Positions 8,674 to 15,954 of a stretch of DNA of 64,000 nucleotides are shown piece by piece. Within the stretch, counting starts at the first letter, position 1, and each line of letters opens with the position of its first letter. Source of the stretch: an uncultured Opitutia bacterium (GTDB taxonomy: Bacteria; Verrucomicrobiota; Verrucomicrobiia; Opitutales; Opitutaceae); NCBI GenBank assembly GCA_903896015.1, contig CAITWF010000059.1, forward strand, positions 104,440 to 168,439, read 5' to 3'. The translations under genes were made by a program, and so were the position numbers. The notes below the pieces were generated by a model, which was given only the letters and a program-made list of their open reading frames with translations, was not told where the DNA came from and made no database searches.

Positions 8674-8811
8674 CCCGGATATGGTTGGCCAGCCTTGCGC
8701 CGGCGGCAAAGCATAATTCGGGCAAAGCGTGTTCCTGTGCCCCGCCAAAACCCCGCCCTTGACACCCCCCGGTCCGGCGGGCACCACTGACCCTCTTTTT
8801 CTTCAAAAGTC

Positions 8812-8949
8812 ATGCAACCCACATTCCGCCCGCACCGCAAAAAGCGCGCCCGTAAGATTGGTTATCGCGCTCGTATGGCCACCAAAGGCGGCCGCAAAGT
8901 CATCCGCGCCCGTCGTCTCAAAGGCCGCAAGCGCCTGACGGTCGTCTGA
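8812..8949 (+). CDS. rpmH: 50S ribosomal protein L34
   Basis: A 45-residue, strongly basic protein with the L34 pattern: [20 protein letters not shown], then [19 protein letters not shown] and the terminal KRLTV. L34 is a late-assembly protein of the large ribosomal subunit. It is followed 50 bp later by rnpA, the near-universal arrangement. In many bacteria rpmH lies next to dnaA and the origin; here a nucleotidyltransferase pair is on the other side instead. A TTGACA hexamer occurs at 8759-8764 but without a convincing -10 box. Confidence 0.97.
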   Translation: MQPTFRPHRKKRARKIGYRARMATKGGRKVIRARRLKGRKRLTVV

Positions 8950-8999
8950 GGTCGTCCGCTGCCTCGCGCGGCCGCGACGTTTCGCCCAGCCACGGTCCC

Positions 9000-9386
9000 A
9001 TGCGTTTCCGCCCTGAGCAGCACCTGCGCCGCCAGAGCGACATTCGTGCCGCGCGCGAACAGGGACGCCGTGTGGACTGCCGCGCCTTTACGATTTGGTG
9101 GAAACGCCGCGAAACGCCCGCTGAAGGCGCAACGGTTTCCACTGCGCCGCGAGTCTGCGTGATCGCCTCAACGGCCGCCGTCGGCCACGCTGTCCGGCGC
9201 AACCGCGCCAAGCGCCGCCTGCGCGAAGTTTTCCGCGCCCAGCAAAACTTCGTGCCCGCCGGCTGCGATCTTCTGCTCATCGCCCGCGCCGCCGCCACCG
9301 ATCGACCGATTCCGGAGCTCGCCCAGAAGTTTTCCGACGCGTGCCAGCAGATGGCCGCCGCGGCCAAGTCCGCCTCGTCCTTGTGA
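9000..9386 (+). CDS. rnpA: Ribonuclease P protein component
   Basis: A 128-residue protein with the RnpA signature [14 protein letters not shown] in its second half, and an N-terminal [17 protein letters not shown] block. It binds the RNase P RNA and helps it remove 5' leaders from pre-tRNAs. Context confirms it: directly downstream of rpmH and overlapping yidD by 4 bp. The C terminus is slightly longer than the ~115-residue average. Confidence 0.96.
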   Translation: MRFRPEQHLRRQSDIRAAREQGRRVDCRAFTIWWKRRETPAEGATVSTAPRVCVIASTAAVGHAVRRNRAKRRLREVFRAQQNFVPAGCDLLLIARAAATDRPIPELAQKFSDACQQMAAAAKSASSL

Positions 9387-9694
9387 GCGAGTTCGCCGCC
9401 AACCTCTTCGCCTTCCTCGCGTCGCTGCCCGCCCGGACGCTGCTCGCCGCGATCCGCATTTATCAGCGCACCCTCTCGCCCGCGCTCCCGGCGCTGTTCG
9501 GGTCGGCCTGCGGCTGCCGTTTTACGCCGACCTGCTCGCACTATGCGGCCGACGCCGTACGTAAGCATGGCGCGATCTTCGGCGCCTGGCTCGCCGTGCG
9601 CCGCCTGGCAAAATGCACGCCATTCCACCCCGGCGGCTTTGATCCGGTGCCGGCGCGTCGCGCACCGCCGCGCTGTGCTCGCGTGACCGCATAA
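9383..9694 (+). CDS. yidD: Membrane protein insertion efficiency factor YidD
   Basis: A 103-residue protein whose core is unmistakable: [32 protein letters not shown] and [21 protein letters not shown], with the three conserved Cys. YidD is an amphipathic inner-membrane-associated protein that helps YidC/Sec insert membrane proteins. The GTG at 9383 overlaps the rnpA stop (GTGA) and is the only start that avoids extensive overlap. It has a short N-terminal extension compared with the usual 70-85 residues. It lies between rnpA and yidC as in most bacteria. Confidence 0.93.
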   Translation: MSEFAANLFAFLASLPARTLLAAIRIYQRTLSPALPALFGSACGCRFTPTCSHYAADAVRKHGAIFGAWLAVRRLAKCTPFHPGGFDPVPARRAPPRCARVTA

Positions 9695-9746
9695 TTTTCC
9701 GCTCTCGCTTTCGTTTCGCTCCCGACCTTTTCCCACTCTTTCGTTC

Positions 9747-11561
9747 ATGGACAAAAAGAATACCGTCATTGGCGTGCTCCTCATCGCAGGGGCGTTTGGC
9801 GCACTTTATTTTTCGCCTAAGCCGCCGCCCGCGCCGAAGCCCGCCGTCGCCCAAATCGCCGCACCCGCCGCCTCGTCTGCGACTAACCACGTCGCCTCGG
9901 ACGCAACACCCTCCTCACCCGCCGCGATCGCTGCCGCCAGCAACACGGCCTTCGCCATCGCCGCCGCTGATTCATCCGCCGCGCAGATCACCAAGCTCGC
10001 GAATGACTTCGTCGAAGTCTGCTTCACCGATTTCGGCGGCGCTGTCCGCGATGTCGCGCTGCGCACGCGCGACGCCAAAGGCAACCTCGTCTATCCTGCC
10101 CAGCTCGGCGGCAAGTTGCCCTACGTTTTCAACGCCCTGCACGCCGACCCGATGCTCGCGTTTGTCGACTACCCGGGCCTCGATCGGCGCACGCGGTTCA
10201 CGCGCGTCTCGCAGACCGCGACGGAAGTCGTCTATCGCGCGGTCCTCGACGGCAACCTTGAGGTCACGCGCCGCTATACGCTCGCGCCCAACACCGGCGA
10301 GACCACCGATCCCTACCAACTCCACCACGAGACCACGTTCAAAAATCTTACCGAGAAGACCGCGGTCGTCCCGCGCATCGCGCTCAGCATCGGCACCTCG
10401 ACCCCAACCAGCGCCCGCGATCTTGGCGATCAGATCACGAGCGGCTACTCGACCGGCAAGGATCAGGCGTTCACCGCGCGGGCGAAGCTTGAGCAGAGCA
10501 ACGGCCTCTTTGGCCTCGGTGCGAGCGACCAAAAGCCCTCGATCACGAGCCCCGGTCCCCTCACGTGGACGACCGTCAGCAACCAGTTTTTCACCACCAT
10601 CCTTACGCCCGATGAACCTGCCGCCGGCCTCGTCACGCGTCGCGTAAAACTTTTCCCCGCACTCCCCGACGAAGATCGCAACGCCTACGGCCTCACCGCC
10701 GCCGCGCAGTTCGACGTCAAACCGCTCGCCGCCCACGGCGAAACGAAGATCGCCGCCAACTTCTACGTCGGACCGAAGGAATACCGCCGCCTCGCCAACG
10801 GCGCCGTCTTCAAGGCCGATCAGGACAAGGTCATGCAGTATGGTTTCTTCAAGTTCTTCAGCGCGCTGCTCGTGACGCTGATGAACTGGATGCACGGCCT
10901 CGTCCCGAACTGGGGCGTCGCGCTCATCTTGAGCACGTTGCTGCTCAAAGTCGTTTTCCTCCCGCTCACCCTCAAGGCGACGCGCTCGATGAAACGTATG
11001 GCCAAACTCCAGCCGCTGATGACGGCCATCCGCGAGAAATACAAAGACAACCCCGCGAAGCAGCAGACCGCGATGATGGACCTCTACAAGGAGCACAAAG
11101 TGAACCCCATGGGCGGCTGCCTCCCGATGCTGATTCCGCTGCCCTTTTTCATGGGCTTCTTCTCCATGCTCCGCAGCACGGCCGAGCTCCGCTACGCGTC
11201 GTTCCTCTGGGCCAGCGATCTCGCCTCGACCGACACCGTCGGCCATGTCTTCGGCATCCCGATCAACATCCTCCCGCTGCTCTTCACCGGACTGACGTTT
11301 TTCCAGATGCGGCTCACGCCCACGCCCAACGCCGATCCCGCGCAGGCGAAGATGATGCAGTTCATGCCGCTCATCTTCCTGTTTATCTACTACAGCATGC
11401 CCGCGGCGCTCTCGCTCTACTCCGCCGCCAACGCCCTTTTCACCATCGGCCAGCAGCTCGCAATCAACCGGCTCAAAGACGATGGCGATCCCACCAACCA
11501 TCCGATCGCCACGGGCCCCGGCGGCAAAGTGATCAAGAACGTCACGCCGAAAAAGAAGTAG
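9747..11561 (+). CDS. yidC: Membrane protein insertase YidC
   Basis: A 604-residue insertase of the Gram-negative type: an N-terminal membrane segment (NTVIGVLLIAGAFGALYF), an Ala/Pro-rich linker, a large periplasmic domain to about residue 365, then the conserved C-terminal five-helix region beginning around FKFFSALLVTLMNWMHG. The cytoplasmic coiled hairpin has LTLKATRSMKRMAKLQPLM, and MGGCLPMLIPLPFF is the family motif. The C-terminal tail is basic (KVIKNVTPKKK). It inserts and folds inner-membrane proteins with or without SecYEG. The upstream context (rpmH-rnpA-yidD) is canonical. The usual trmE or jag neighbour is absent and yebC follows instead. Confidence 0.97.
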   Translation: MDKKNTVIGVLLIAGAFGALYFSPKPPPAPKPAVAQIAAPAASSATNHVASDATPSSPAAIAAASNTAFAIAAADSSAAQITKLANDFVEVCFTDFGGAVRDVALRTRDAKGNLVYPAQLGGKLPYVFNALHADPMLAFVDYPGLDRRTRFTRVSQTATEVVYRAVLDGNLEVTRRYTLAPNTGETTDPYQLHHETTFKNLTEKTAVVPRIALSIGTSTPTSARDLGDQITSGYSTGKDQAFTARAKLEQSNGLFGLGASDQKPSITSPGPLTWTTVSNQFFTTILTPDEPAAGLVTRRVKLFPALPDEDRNAYGLTAAAQFDVKPLAAHGETKIAANFYVGPKEYRRLANGAVFKADQDKVMQYGFFKFFSALLVTLMNWMHGLVPNWGVALILSTLLLKVVFLPLTLKATRSMKRMAKLQPLMTAIREKYKDNPAKQQTAMMDLYKEHKVNPMGGCLPMLIPLPFFMGFFSMLRSTAELRYASFLWASDLASTDTVGHVFGIPINILPLLFTGLTFFQMRLTPTPNADPAQAKMMQFMPLIFLFIYYSMPAALSLYSAANALFTIGQQLAINRLKDDGDPTNHPIATGPGGKVIKNVTPKKK

Positions 11562-11632
11562 CGATAAGCGGTAAGCGTTAAGCTCGAAGCTCCGAATCGC
11601 TTTTCCCCGCTTACCGCCCAAAGCTTATCGCT
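11561..11632 (+). repeat. Composite inverted repeat between yidC and yebC
   Basis: Two nested palindromic arms: GCGATAAGC (11561-11569) pairs with GCTTATCGC (11623-11631), and GGTAAGCG (11570-11577) pairs with CGCTTACC (11608-11615). The intervening DNA contains degenerate copies of the same AAGC-rich words. This could be a bidirectional transcription terminator or an intergenic (REP/BIME-like) repeat; no T-run is present. Confidence 0.45.
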
Positions 11633-11646
11633 CAGAGCTTCCCCGC

Positions 11647-12372
11647 ATGGCCAAGCACAACCGGTGGTCCAAGGTGAAACGGCTCAAGGCCGTCACTGAT
11701 TCCCGCCGCGGAAAAATTTTCTCCCGCCTCTCGCGCGAAATCACCCTCGCCGCCAAAGCCCGTGGTGGTGACTTGGACGGCAACGCCCGCCTCCGCACCC
11801 TTGTGCTGAAAGCCCGCGAAGCCAACATGCCCGCCGACAACGTCGATCGCGCGATCAAGAAAGGCACCGGAGAACTCCCGGGCGTCGTCTACGACGAGAT
11901 CACTTACGAAGGCTACGGGCCGGGCGGAGTGGCTTTCGTCGTGCAAGTCACGACCGACAACAAGACTCGCGCCGCGAAGGACGTGCGCGCGGCGTTCGCG
12001 GCGTTCGGCGGCAACCTCGCTGGCAGCGGCGCGGTGGCGTTTCAGTTTCTGCACGCCGGCCAGTTCCTAATCGCGAAGGACAAGACGACCGAAGACACGT
12101 TGATGGAGCTCGCCCTCGCTGCCGGCGCCGACGACGTCATCACGACCGACGACGGCTTCGAGGTGCGCTGCGCATTGCACGCGTTCGACAAGGTCGCGCT
12201 CGCGCTGGAGAAAAACGGGATCAAGCCCGACAGCGCCGAACTCGCCTACATTCCGACGACCACCGTGCCGGTCACGGATCCGGGCATCGTGGAGGCGCTT
12301 GAAAATCTCCACATCGCGCTCGAGGAGTTCGACGACGTGCAGCAAGTTTTCTCCAACGAAGAGACGGAGTGA
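11647..12372 (+). CDS. yebC: YebC/PmpR family regulatory or translation factor
   Basis: A 241-residue protein with the family start MAKHNRWSKVKRLKAVTDSRRGKIFSRLSREI and the block NMPADNVDRAIKKGTGE. YebC-family proteins were long described as DNA-binding transcriptional regulators; recent work ascribes to some members a role in ribosome rescue at proline stretches. Length matches the typical 240-250. It follows yidC after the composite inverted repeat. The start is unambiguous because the family's second residue block begins right at the ATG. Confidence 0.94.
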   Translation: MAKHNRWSKVKRLKAVTDSRRGKIFSRLSREITLAAKARGGDLDGNARLRTLVLKAREANMPADNVDRAIKKGTGELPGVVYDEITYEGYGPGGVAFVVQVTTDNKTRAAKDVRAAFAAFGGNLAGSGAVAFQFLHAGQFLIAKDKTTEDTLMELALAAGADDVITTDDGFEVRCALHAFDKVALALEKNGIKPDSAELAYIPTTTVPVTDPGIVEALENLHIALEEFDDVQQVFSNEETE

Positions 12373-12456
12373 ACCGCGCGCGGTCCGCGCGGCCGCGTCA
12401 TAACTATTACCTCACCCTTGCGTCGCATGCGTCGTGCGGGTTAGCTGTTCCATCCC

Positions 12457-13653
12457 ATGACGGACGACCTCGCAGTCGCGACCTCCACCGACTCTGCGCC
12501 GCGCCACCTCGCGCCCGGCGACGTTGGGCTAGTTTCGCCCCGCGACTTTGTCCACGCCGCGCCGTTCACCTTCAAAAGCGGGCAGACCATCTCCGGCTTC
12601 ACGCTGCGCTACGAAACCTACGGCCGCCCCAACGCCACCCGCGACAACGCCGTCCTCATCTGCCACGCCCTCAGCGGCGATCATCATTGCGCCGGCTGGC
12701 ACTCGCCGAATGACAAGAAACCCGGCTGGTGGAACAACCTCATCGGCCCCGGCAAGGCCGTCGACACGAACCGTTTCTTCGTCGTCTGCGCCAACGTCCT
12801 CGGCGGTTGCCAAGGCTCGACGGGCCCGTCGTCGATCAATCCCGACACCGGCCGGCCCTACGGGATCGCGTTTCCATTCGTGACGATTCGCGATATGGTG
12901 CGTTCGCAAAAGATGCTGCTCGATCATCTCGGCGTCACCGAATTGCACGGCGTGATCGGCGGCTCCATGGGCGGGATGCAGGCCCTGCTCTTCGCGATCG
13001 AATATCCGCATTTCACCCGGCGCGTCCTCGCGATGGCCACGACCGGCCGCGAGAGCGCCCAGGCGATCGCGTTCAATGAGGTCGGCCGCCAGGCGATCAT
13101 GCAGGATCCCGCGTGGAATCACGGCGACTACCCACGCGAGGGGGGCCCGCGCGTCGGACTCGCGATCGCGCGCATGATGGCTCACATCACTTACGTGTCC
13201 GATGCGAGCATGGATCGGAAGTTCGGCCGCAAGAAAAAGGAAACCGCCGCGGGCGACGCCTACACGTTTGACATGCAGTTCGAAGTTGAAAGCTACCTGC
13301 GCCACCAAGGCCAGAGCTTCATCAACCGCTTCGACGCAAATTCCTATCTCTACATCACGCGCGCCCTCGATCAGTTCGATCTCGCCCAGGCCTATGGCTC
13401 GCTCGAGGCGGCGTTCGCGCCCGTCGAGGCCGACACCCTCGTCGTCGGTTTTACGAGCGACTGGCTTTTCCCGCCCGAGCAGAACCGCGCGCTCGCGCTC
13501 GCGCTGCTCCGCGCCGGCAGGCGCGCCAGCTACGCGGAACTCTCCACCGATCTCGGGCATGACTCGTTCCTCCTGGAGAGCGAGCAGCTCTACACGCTCG
13601 TCCGCGGCTTCCTTGAGCGCGACCAGCTCTACACGTTCGACTACGCGATCTGA
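12457..13653 (+). CDS. metX: Homoserine O-acetyltransferase
   Basis: A 398-residue alpha/beta-hydrolase-fold enzyme of the MetX family, which acetylates homoserine with acetyl-CoA in methionine synthesis. The nucleophile elbow GGSMGGMQAL carries S170, and the family blocks CHALSGDHH, WWNNLIGPGKA, LGGCQGSTGP and SDWLFPP are present, with LGHDSFLLE near the end supplying the His. The protein is cytoplasmic. metW follows 2 bp after the stop, forming the usual metXW pair. The leader (12373-12456) is GC-rich and contains CGCGCGGTCCGCGCG, but I found no recognisable SAM riboswitch. Confidence 0.95.
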   Translation: MTDDLAVATSTDSAPRHLAPGDVGLVSPRDFVHAAPFTFKSGQTISGFTLRYETYGRPNATRDNAVLICHALSGDHHCAGWHSPNDKKPGWWNNLIGPGKAVDTNRFFVVCANVLGGCQGSTGPSSINPDTGRPYGIAFPFVTIRDMVRSQKMLLDHLGVTELHGVIGGSMGGMQALLFAIEYPHFTRRVLAMATTGRESAQAIAFNEVGRQAIMQDPAWNHGDYPREGGPRVGLAIARMMAHITYVSDASMDRKFGRKKKETAAGDAYTFDMQFEVESYLRHQGQSFINRFDANSYLYITRALDQFDLAQAYGSLEAAFAPVEADTLVVGFTSDWLFPPEQNRALALALLRAGRRASYAELSTDLGHDSFLLESEQLYTLVRGFLERDQLYTFDYAI

Positions 13654-13655
13654 CC

Positions 13656-14258
13656 ATGCCGCTCGTCGCCAAACGCACCGTCGACATGGAGATCATCGGG
13701 GATTGGGTGGAGCCCAGCACCCGCGTGCTCGATCTCGGCTGCGGCGACGGCGCGCTGCTCGACTATCTCGTGCAGCAGAAAAAAATCTCCGCCGTCGGGG
13801 TCGACCTCGACTTCAACAAAATCACCGCGTGCGTCCGCCGCGGCCTCGCCGCCTACCAGGGCGATCTCACCCAATTCCTCCGCGCGGTCCCCGACCGCCA
13901 TTTCGATCGCGTGATCTGTTCGCGCACGGTGCACGAGCTCGCCAATCCCACCGAGGTGATCAACGAGGCGCTGCGCGTCGGCCGCACGCTCACGGTCGGA
14001 TTCGTCAACCACGGCTTTTGGAAAAACCGCGTGCACGCGCTCCTGCACGGACGAAAAATCCGCAACGAAGTTTACAAGACCGAGTGGTTCGACAGCCGGC
14101 CGGCCAATCCTGTTTCTGTGGCCGACTTCGAATCGTTCTGCGCCGCAAAAAACATCCGCATCGCGCGCCGGGCGCATCTGGCCGGCGACTGGCGCACCCC
14201 GTGCCGCACGCTGCCCAATCTGCTCGCCGGTTTCGCCCTCTACGATCTCGCGCGCTGA
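13656..14258 (+). CDS. metW: Methionine biosynthesis protein MetW
   Basis: A 200-residue class I methyltransferase-fold protein. VLDLGCGDGALLDYL is the SAM-binding motif I and DRVICSRTVHEL and VGFVNHGFWKNR are MetW-specific blocks. MetW is required with MetX for homoserine acetylation in some bacteria. Placement 2 bp after metX confirms the identity. It converges with the arsR gene, whose stop is 13 bp away. Confidence 0.93.
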   Translation: MPLVAKRTVDMEIIGDWVEPSTRVLDLGCGDGALLDYLVQQKKISAVGVDLDFNKITACVRRGLAAYQGDLTQFLRAVPDRHFDRVICSRTVHELANPTEVINEALRVGRTLTVGFVNHGFWKNRVHALLHGRKIRNEVYKTEWFDSRPANPVSVADFESFCAAKNIRIARRAHLAGDWRTPCRTLPNLLAGFALYDLAR

Positions 14259-14270
14259 CCCGGCGCCCGC

Positions 14271-14603
14271 TCAGCGACCGAACACCCCGGCCTGCTTCGT
14301 GAGCTGCTTTTCCAGGCTGCCGCAGACCAGTTCGCACAGCTTGTAAATCGACGGATCGGCAATCGAGTAAAAGACCTGCAGGCCGTCTTTGCGCCGTCCG
14401 AGAATGTGCGCCTGCGTCAGAGTCTGGAGATGGCGGGAAATGTTCGCCTGCGTGCCGCCCGTTTCTTCCACGAGCGCGTTCACGTTCATTTCACCCTCGA
14501 ACAGCGCCTGAATCAGCCGCAGGCGCATCGGCTCGGCCAGCACGGCAAAGCGCCGCGCCACCAGCGCGAGGGCGTCGTCAGTGAGCGGAAGTTTCTTGGC
14601 CAT
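14271..14603 (-). CDS. ArsR-family winged-helix repressor
   Basis: A 110-residue regulator starting MAKKLPLTDD. Helix-turn-helix: NVNALVEETGGTQANISRHLQTL; wing: HILGRRKDGLQVFYSI, standard for ArsR/SmtB proteins. Near the C terminus it has a Cys pair (YKLCELVCGSL), which could be an inducer site for metal, sulfide or oxidants; the metal-site Cys-x-Cys of ArsR's alpha3 helix is not seen. An upstream ATG at 14633 is possible but would place the start within the opposing promoter. It is divergent from the RND/haem/rhodanese operon and an 18-of-20 palindrome lies between them, so it very likely represses that operon and itself. Confidence 0.9.
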   Translation of the reverse strand: MAKKLPLTDDALALVARRFAVLAEPMRLRLIQALFEGEMNVNALVEETGGTQANISRHLQTLTQAHILGRRKDGLQVFYSIADPSIYKLCELVCGSLEKQLTKQAGVFGR

Positions 14604-14623
14604 TCGAGCCAGCAAACACGGGC

Positions 14624-14653
14624 TTGACATCATTTCAAGTATATGAGTATATG
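14624..14653 (+). promoter_or_regulatory. Sigma70-like promoter of the RND/haem/rhodanese operon
   Basis: TTGACA at 14624-14629 and TATATG at 14648-14653 are separated by 18 bp. The -10 element lies inside the palindrome 14641-14660, so a bound ArsR dimer would block RNA polymerase. The first gene starts 34 bp further on. Confidence 0.65.
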
Positions 14654-14668
14654 CTCATATTAAGTCAA
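14640..14668 (-). promoter_or_regulatory. Candidate divergent promoter of arsR
   Basis: On the minus strand TTGACT (14668-14663) and CATATA (14645-14640) are separated by 17 bp, again straddling the palindrome. This would make the repressor autoregulated. The -10 match is only fair. Confidence 0.35.
14641..14660. promoter_or_regulatory. ArsR operator palindrome
   Basis: A 20-bp near-perfect palindrome with 7-bp arms ATATGAG and CTCATAT around TATATG; 18 of 20 positions are symmetrical. AT-rich imperfect palindromes in the -10 region are typical ArsR/SmtB operators, and this one lies between the repressor gene and the operon it diverges from. Confidence 0.7.
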
Positions 14669-14686
14669 TCCCGATCTACCTCCTGC

Positions 14687-14917
14687 ATGAAAACTGAATC
14701 TCTCGTCCGCCTCCTCGCCGGCTCGGTTTGCGTGGTGGGCACACTGCTCGCCTGGCGGGTCAGCCCTTGGTGGCTGCTGCTCACCGGGTTTGTCGGGGTA
14801 AACTTGATCCAGTCAGTCTTCACCGGCTTCTGCCCGCCTACGCTCATCCTCGAGAAACTCGGCTGGGTGGACGAAAACCGCGTCATCCACTGGGGTGGCA
14901 TGAAGAAAAAGGAGTAA
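14687..14917 (+). CDS. YgaP-like (DUF2892) small membrane protein
   Basis: A 76-residue protein with two membrane segments (LVRLLAGSVCVVGTLLAW and WWLLLTGFVGVNLIQSVF) followed by the DUF2892 signature TGFCPPTLILEKLGW. This domain forms the membrane part of YgaP-type rhodaneses and often stands alone beside sulfurtransferase genes. It is the first gene of the ArsR-controlled operon; a second DUF2892 protein and a rhodanese occur at its end. The ATG at 14687 is chosen because it begins the family homology and is just downstream of the promoter. Confidence 0.85.
   Translation: MKTESLVRLLAGSVCVVGTLLAWRVSPWWLLLTGFVGVNLIQSVFTGFCPPTLILEKLGWVDENRVIHWGGMKKKE
14911..14914 (+). promoter_or_regulatory. 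Shine-Dalgarno site deciding the adaptor start
   Basis: GGAG overlaps the preceding stop codon and lies 11 nt before the GTG at 14926. Few genes in this window have such a site, and it supports the GTG as the start of the lipoprotein adaptor. Confidence 0.6.
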
Positions 14918-14925
14918 ACGTTTCC

Positions 14926-15954
14926 GTGCGCCCTTTCTTATCATGCCTGGCGGCGTCGCTTGTCGTCACAATCCTGTTGGGTTGCTCCCGCGAGTCCACC
15001 GGCTCAACCGCGTTAATACCCCCGCCCCCCGTGCAGGTGCAGATCGCCCCCGTGCAGCGTGAAGTCTCCCCTGGATTCGTTGAAATCCCCGGCGTGGTTC
15101 GACCGGTGGAGCGAGCAACGATCGCGGCAAAAATCTCAGGCACGATCGATTCACTCCCCATCATTCTGGGCCAGACCGTGCGGCGGGGTGATCTCTTGGC
15201 CCGGGTGGCCGCACCGGAATTGAATGCCCGCCTTGCTTACAACCGGGCCCAACTCGACCAGGCGGAGCGCGAGGAAAAGCGCGATCGTGCACTCGCAGCC
15301 ACCGGCGCAGACACGGCCGACGCCGCGCGTGCTTCCGTTGAGCGGCTCCAGGCCGCGCGCGCCGCGGTCGCCGAAGCCGAGGCCATGCTCGCCTACACGG
15401 AAATCCGCGCCCCCTACGACGGAAGGATTGCCCAGAAGCTGGCGTATCCTGGCGATTTCGCCGTGCCCGGTTCTGCGTTGCTCTCACTAGAGCGCTCCCC
15501 TGCTCTGCAAATCGAGACGGCCGTGCCCGCTTCACTCGCGCCCACTCTCACCCTCGGCGCGGAATTGGCCGTCCAAATCTCCGGCCTTACTCAACCGACG
15601 ATCGGCCGAGTTGCGGAGATTGCCTCAGCCGCCGACGCCGCGACGCATACGGTGCTCGCGAAACTCGATCTGCCCGCCCCTCAACCGTCGTGGTCCGGCC
15701 GTGCGGTGCGAGTGCAGCTGAGCGGCGACGCTTCCGAGGCCCTCCTTGTGCCGACGGCCTGCGTCTCGAGGTTCGGCCAAATGGAGCGGGTCTTCGTTCT
15801 TGCTGCCGGAAAAGCGCAGCTTCGCCTCGTGAGAACCGGCGCCGTGCGCGGCGACCGTATCGAACTGCTCAGCGGAGTCACCTCCGGCGAAAATATCGTG
15901 GTCGCGCCGCCCGACAACCTGCGCGACGGCCAGCCGATCGCGATCACTCCATGA
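14926..15954 (+). CDS. RND efflux periplasmic adaptor (membrane fusion) lipoprotein
   Basis: A 342-residue adaptor. The N terminus is a lipoprotein signal ([10 protein letters not shown], lipobox LLGC), so it would be anchored by a lipidated Cys. Biotinyl-lipoyl half-motifs flank an alpha hairpin: [23 protein letters not shown] split before, and [16 protein letters not shown] after, the Ala/Glu/Arg-rich coiled region. It bridges the inner-membrane pump to an outer-membrane channel; no TolC-like gene is in this operon. Its stop overlaps the permease start (ATGA). Reading frame is open upstream of the GTG, but the lipoprotein signal and GGAG favour 14926. Confidence 0.88.
   Translation: MRPFLSCLAASLVVTILLGCSRESTGSTALIPPPPVQVQIAPVQREVSPGFVEIPGVVRPVERATIAAKISGTIDSLPIILGQTVRRGDLLARVAAPELNARLAYNRAQLDQAEREEKRDRALAATGADTADAARASVERLQAARAAVAEAEAMLAYTEIRAPYDGRIAQKLAYPGDFAVPGSALLSLERSPALQIETAVPASLAPTLTLGAELAVQISGLTQPTIGRVAEIASAADAATHTVLAKLDLPAPQPSWSGRAVRVQLSGDASEALLVPTACVSRFGQMERVFVLAAGKAQLRLVRTGAVRGDRIELLSGVTSGENIVVAPPDNLRDGQPIAITP

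Noticed and set aside
8759..8787. TTGACA hexamer upstream of rpmH as a promoter
   Set aside because: No acceptable -10 box at the correct spacing (region is CACCAC-like), so not annotated.
9972..11621. Minus-strand 549-codon frame opposite yidC
   Set aside because: Covers the certain yidC gene and shows no family sequence.
12373..12456. SAM riboswitch in the metX leader
   Set aside because: No SAM-I, SAM-II or SAM-IV type core sequence is visible in the 84 nt available.
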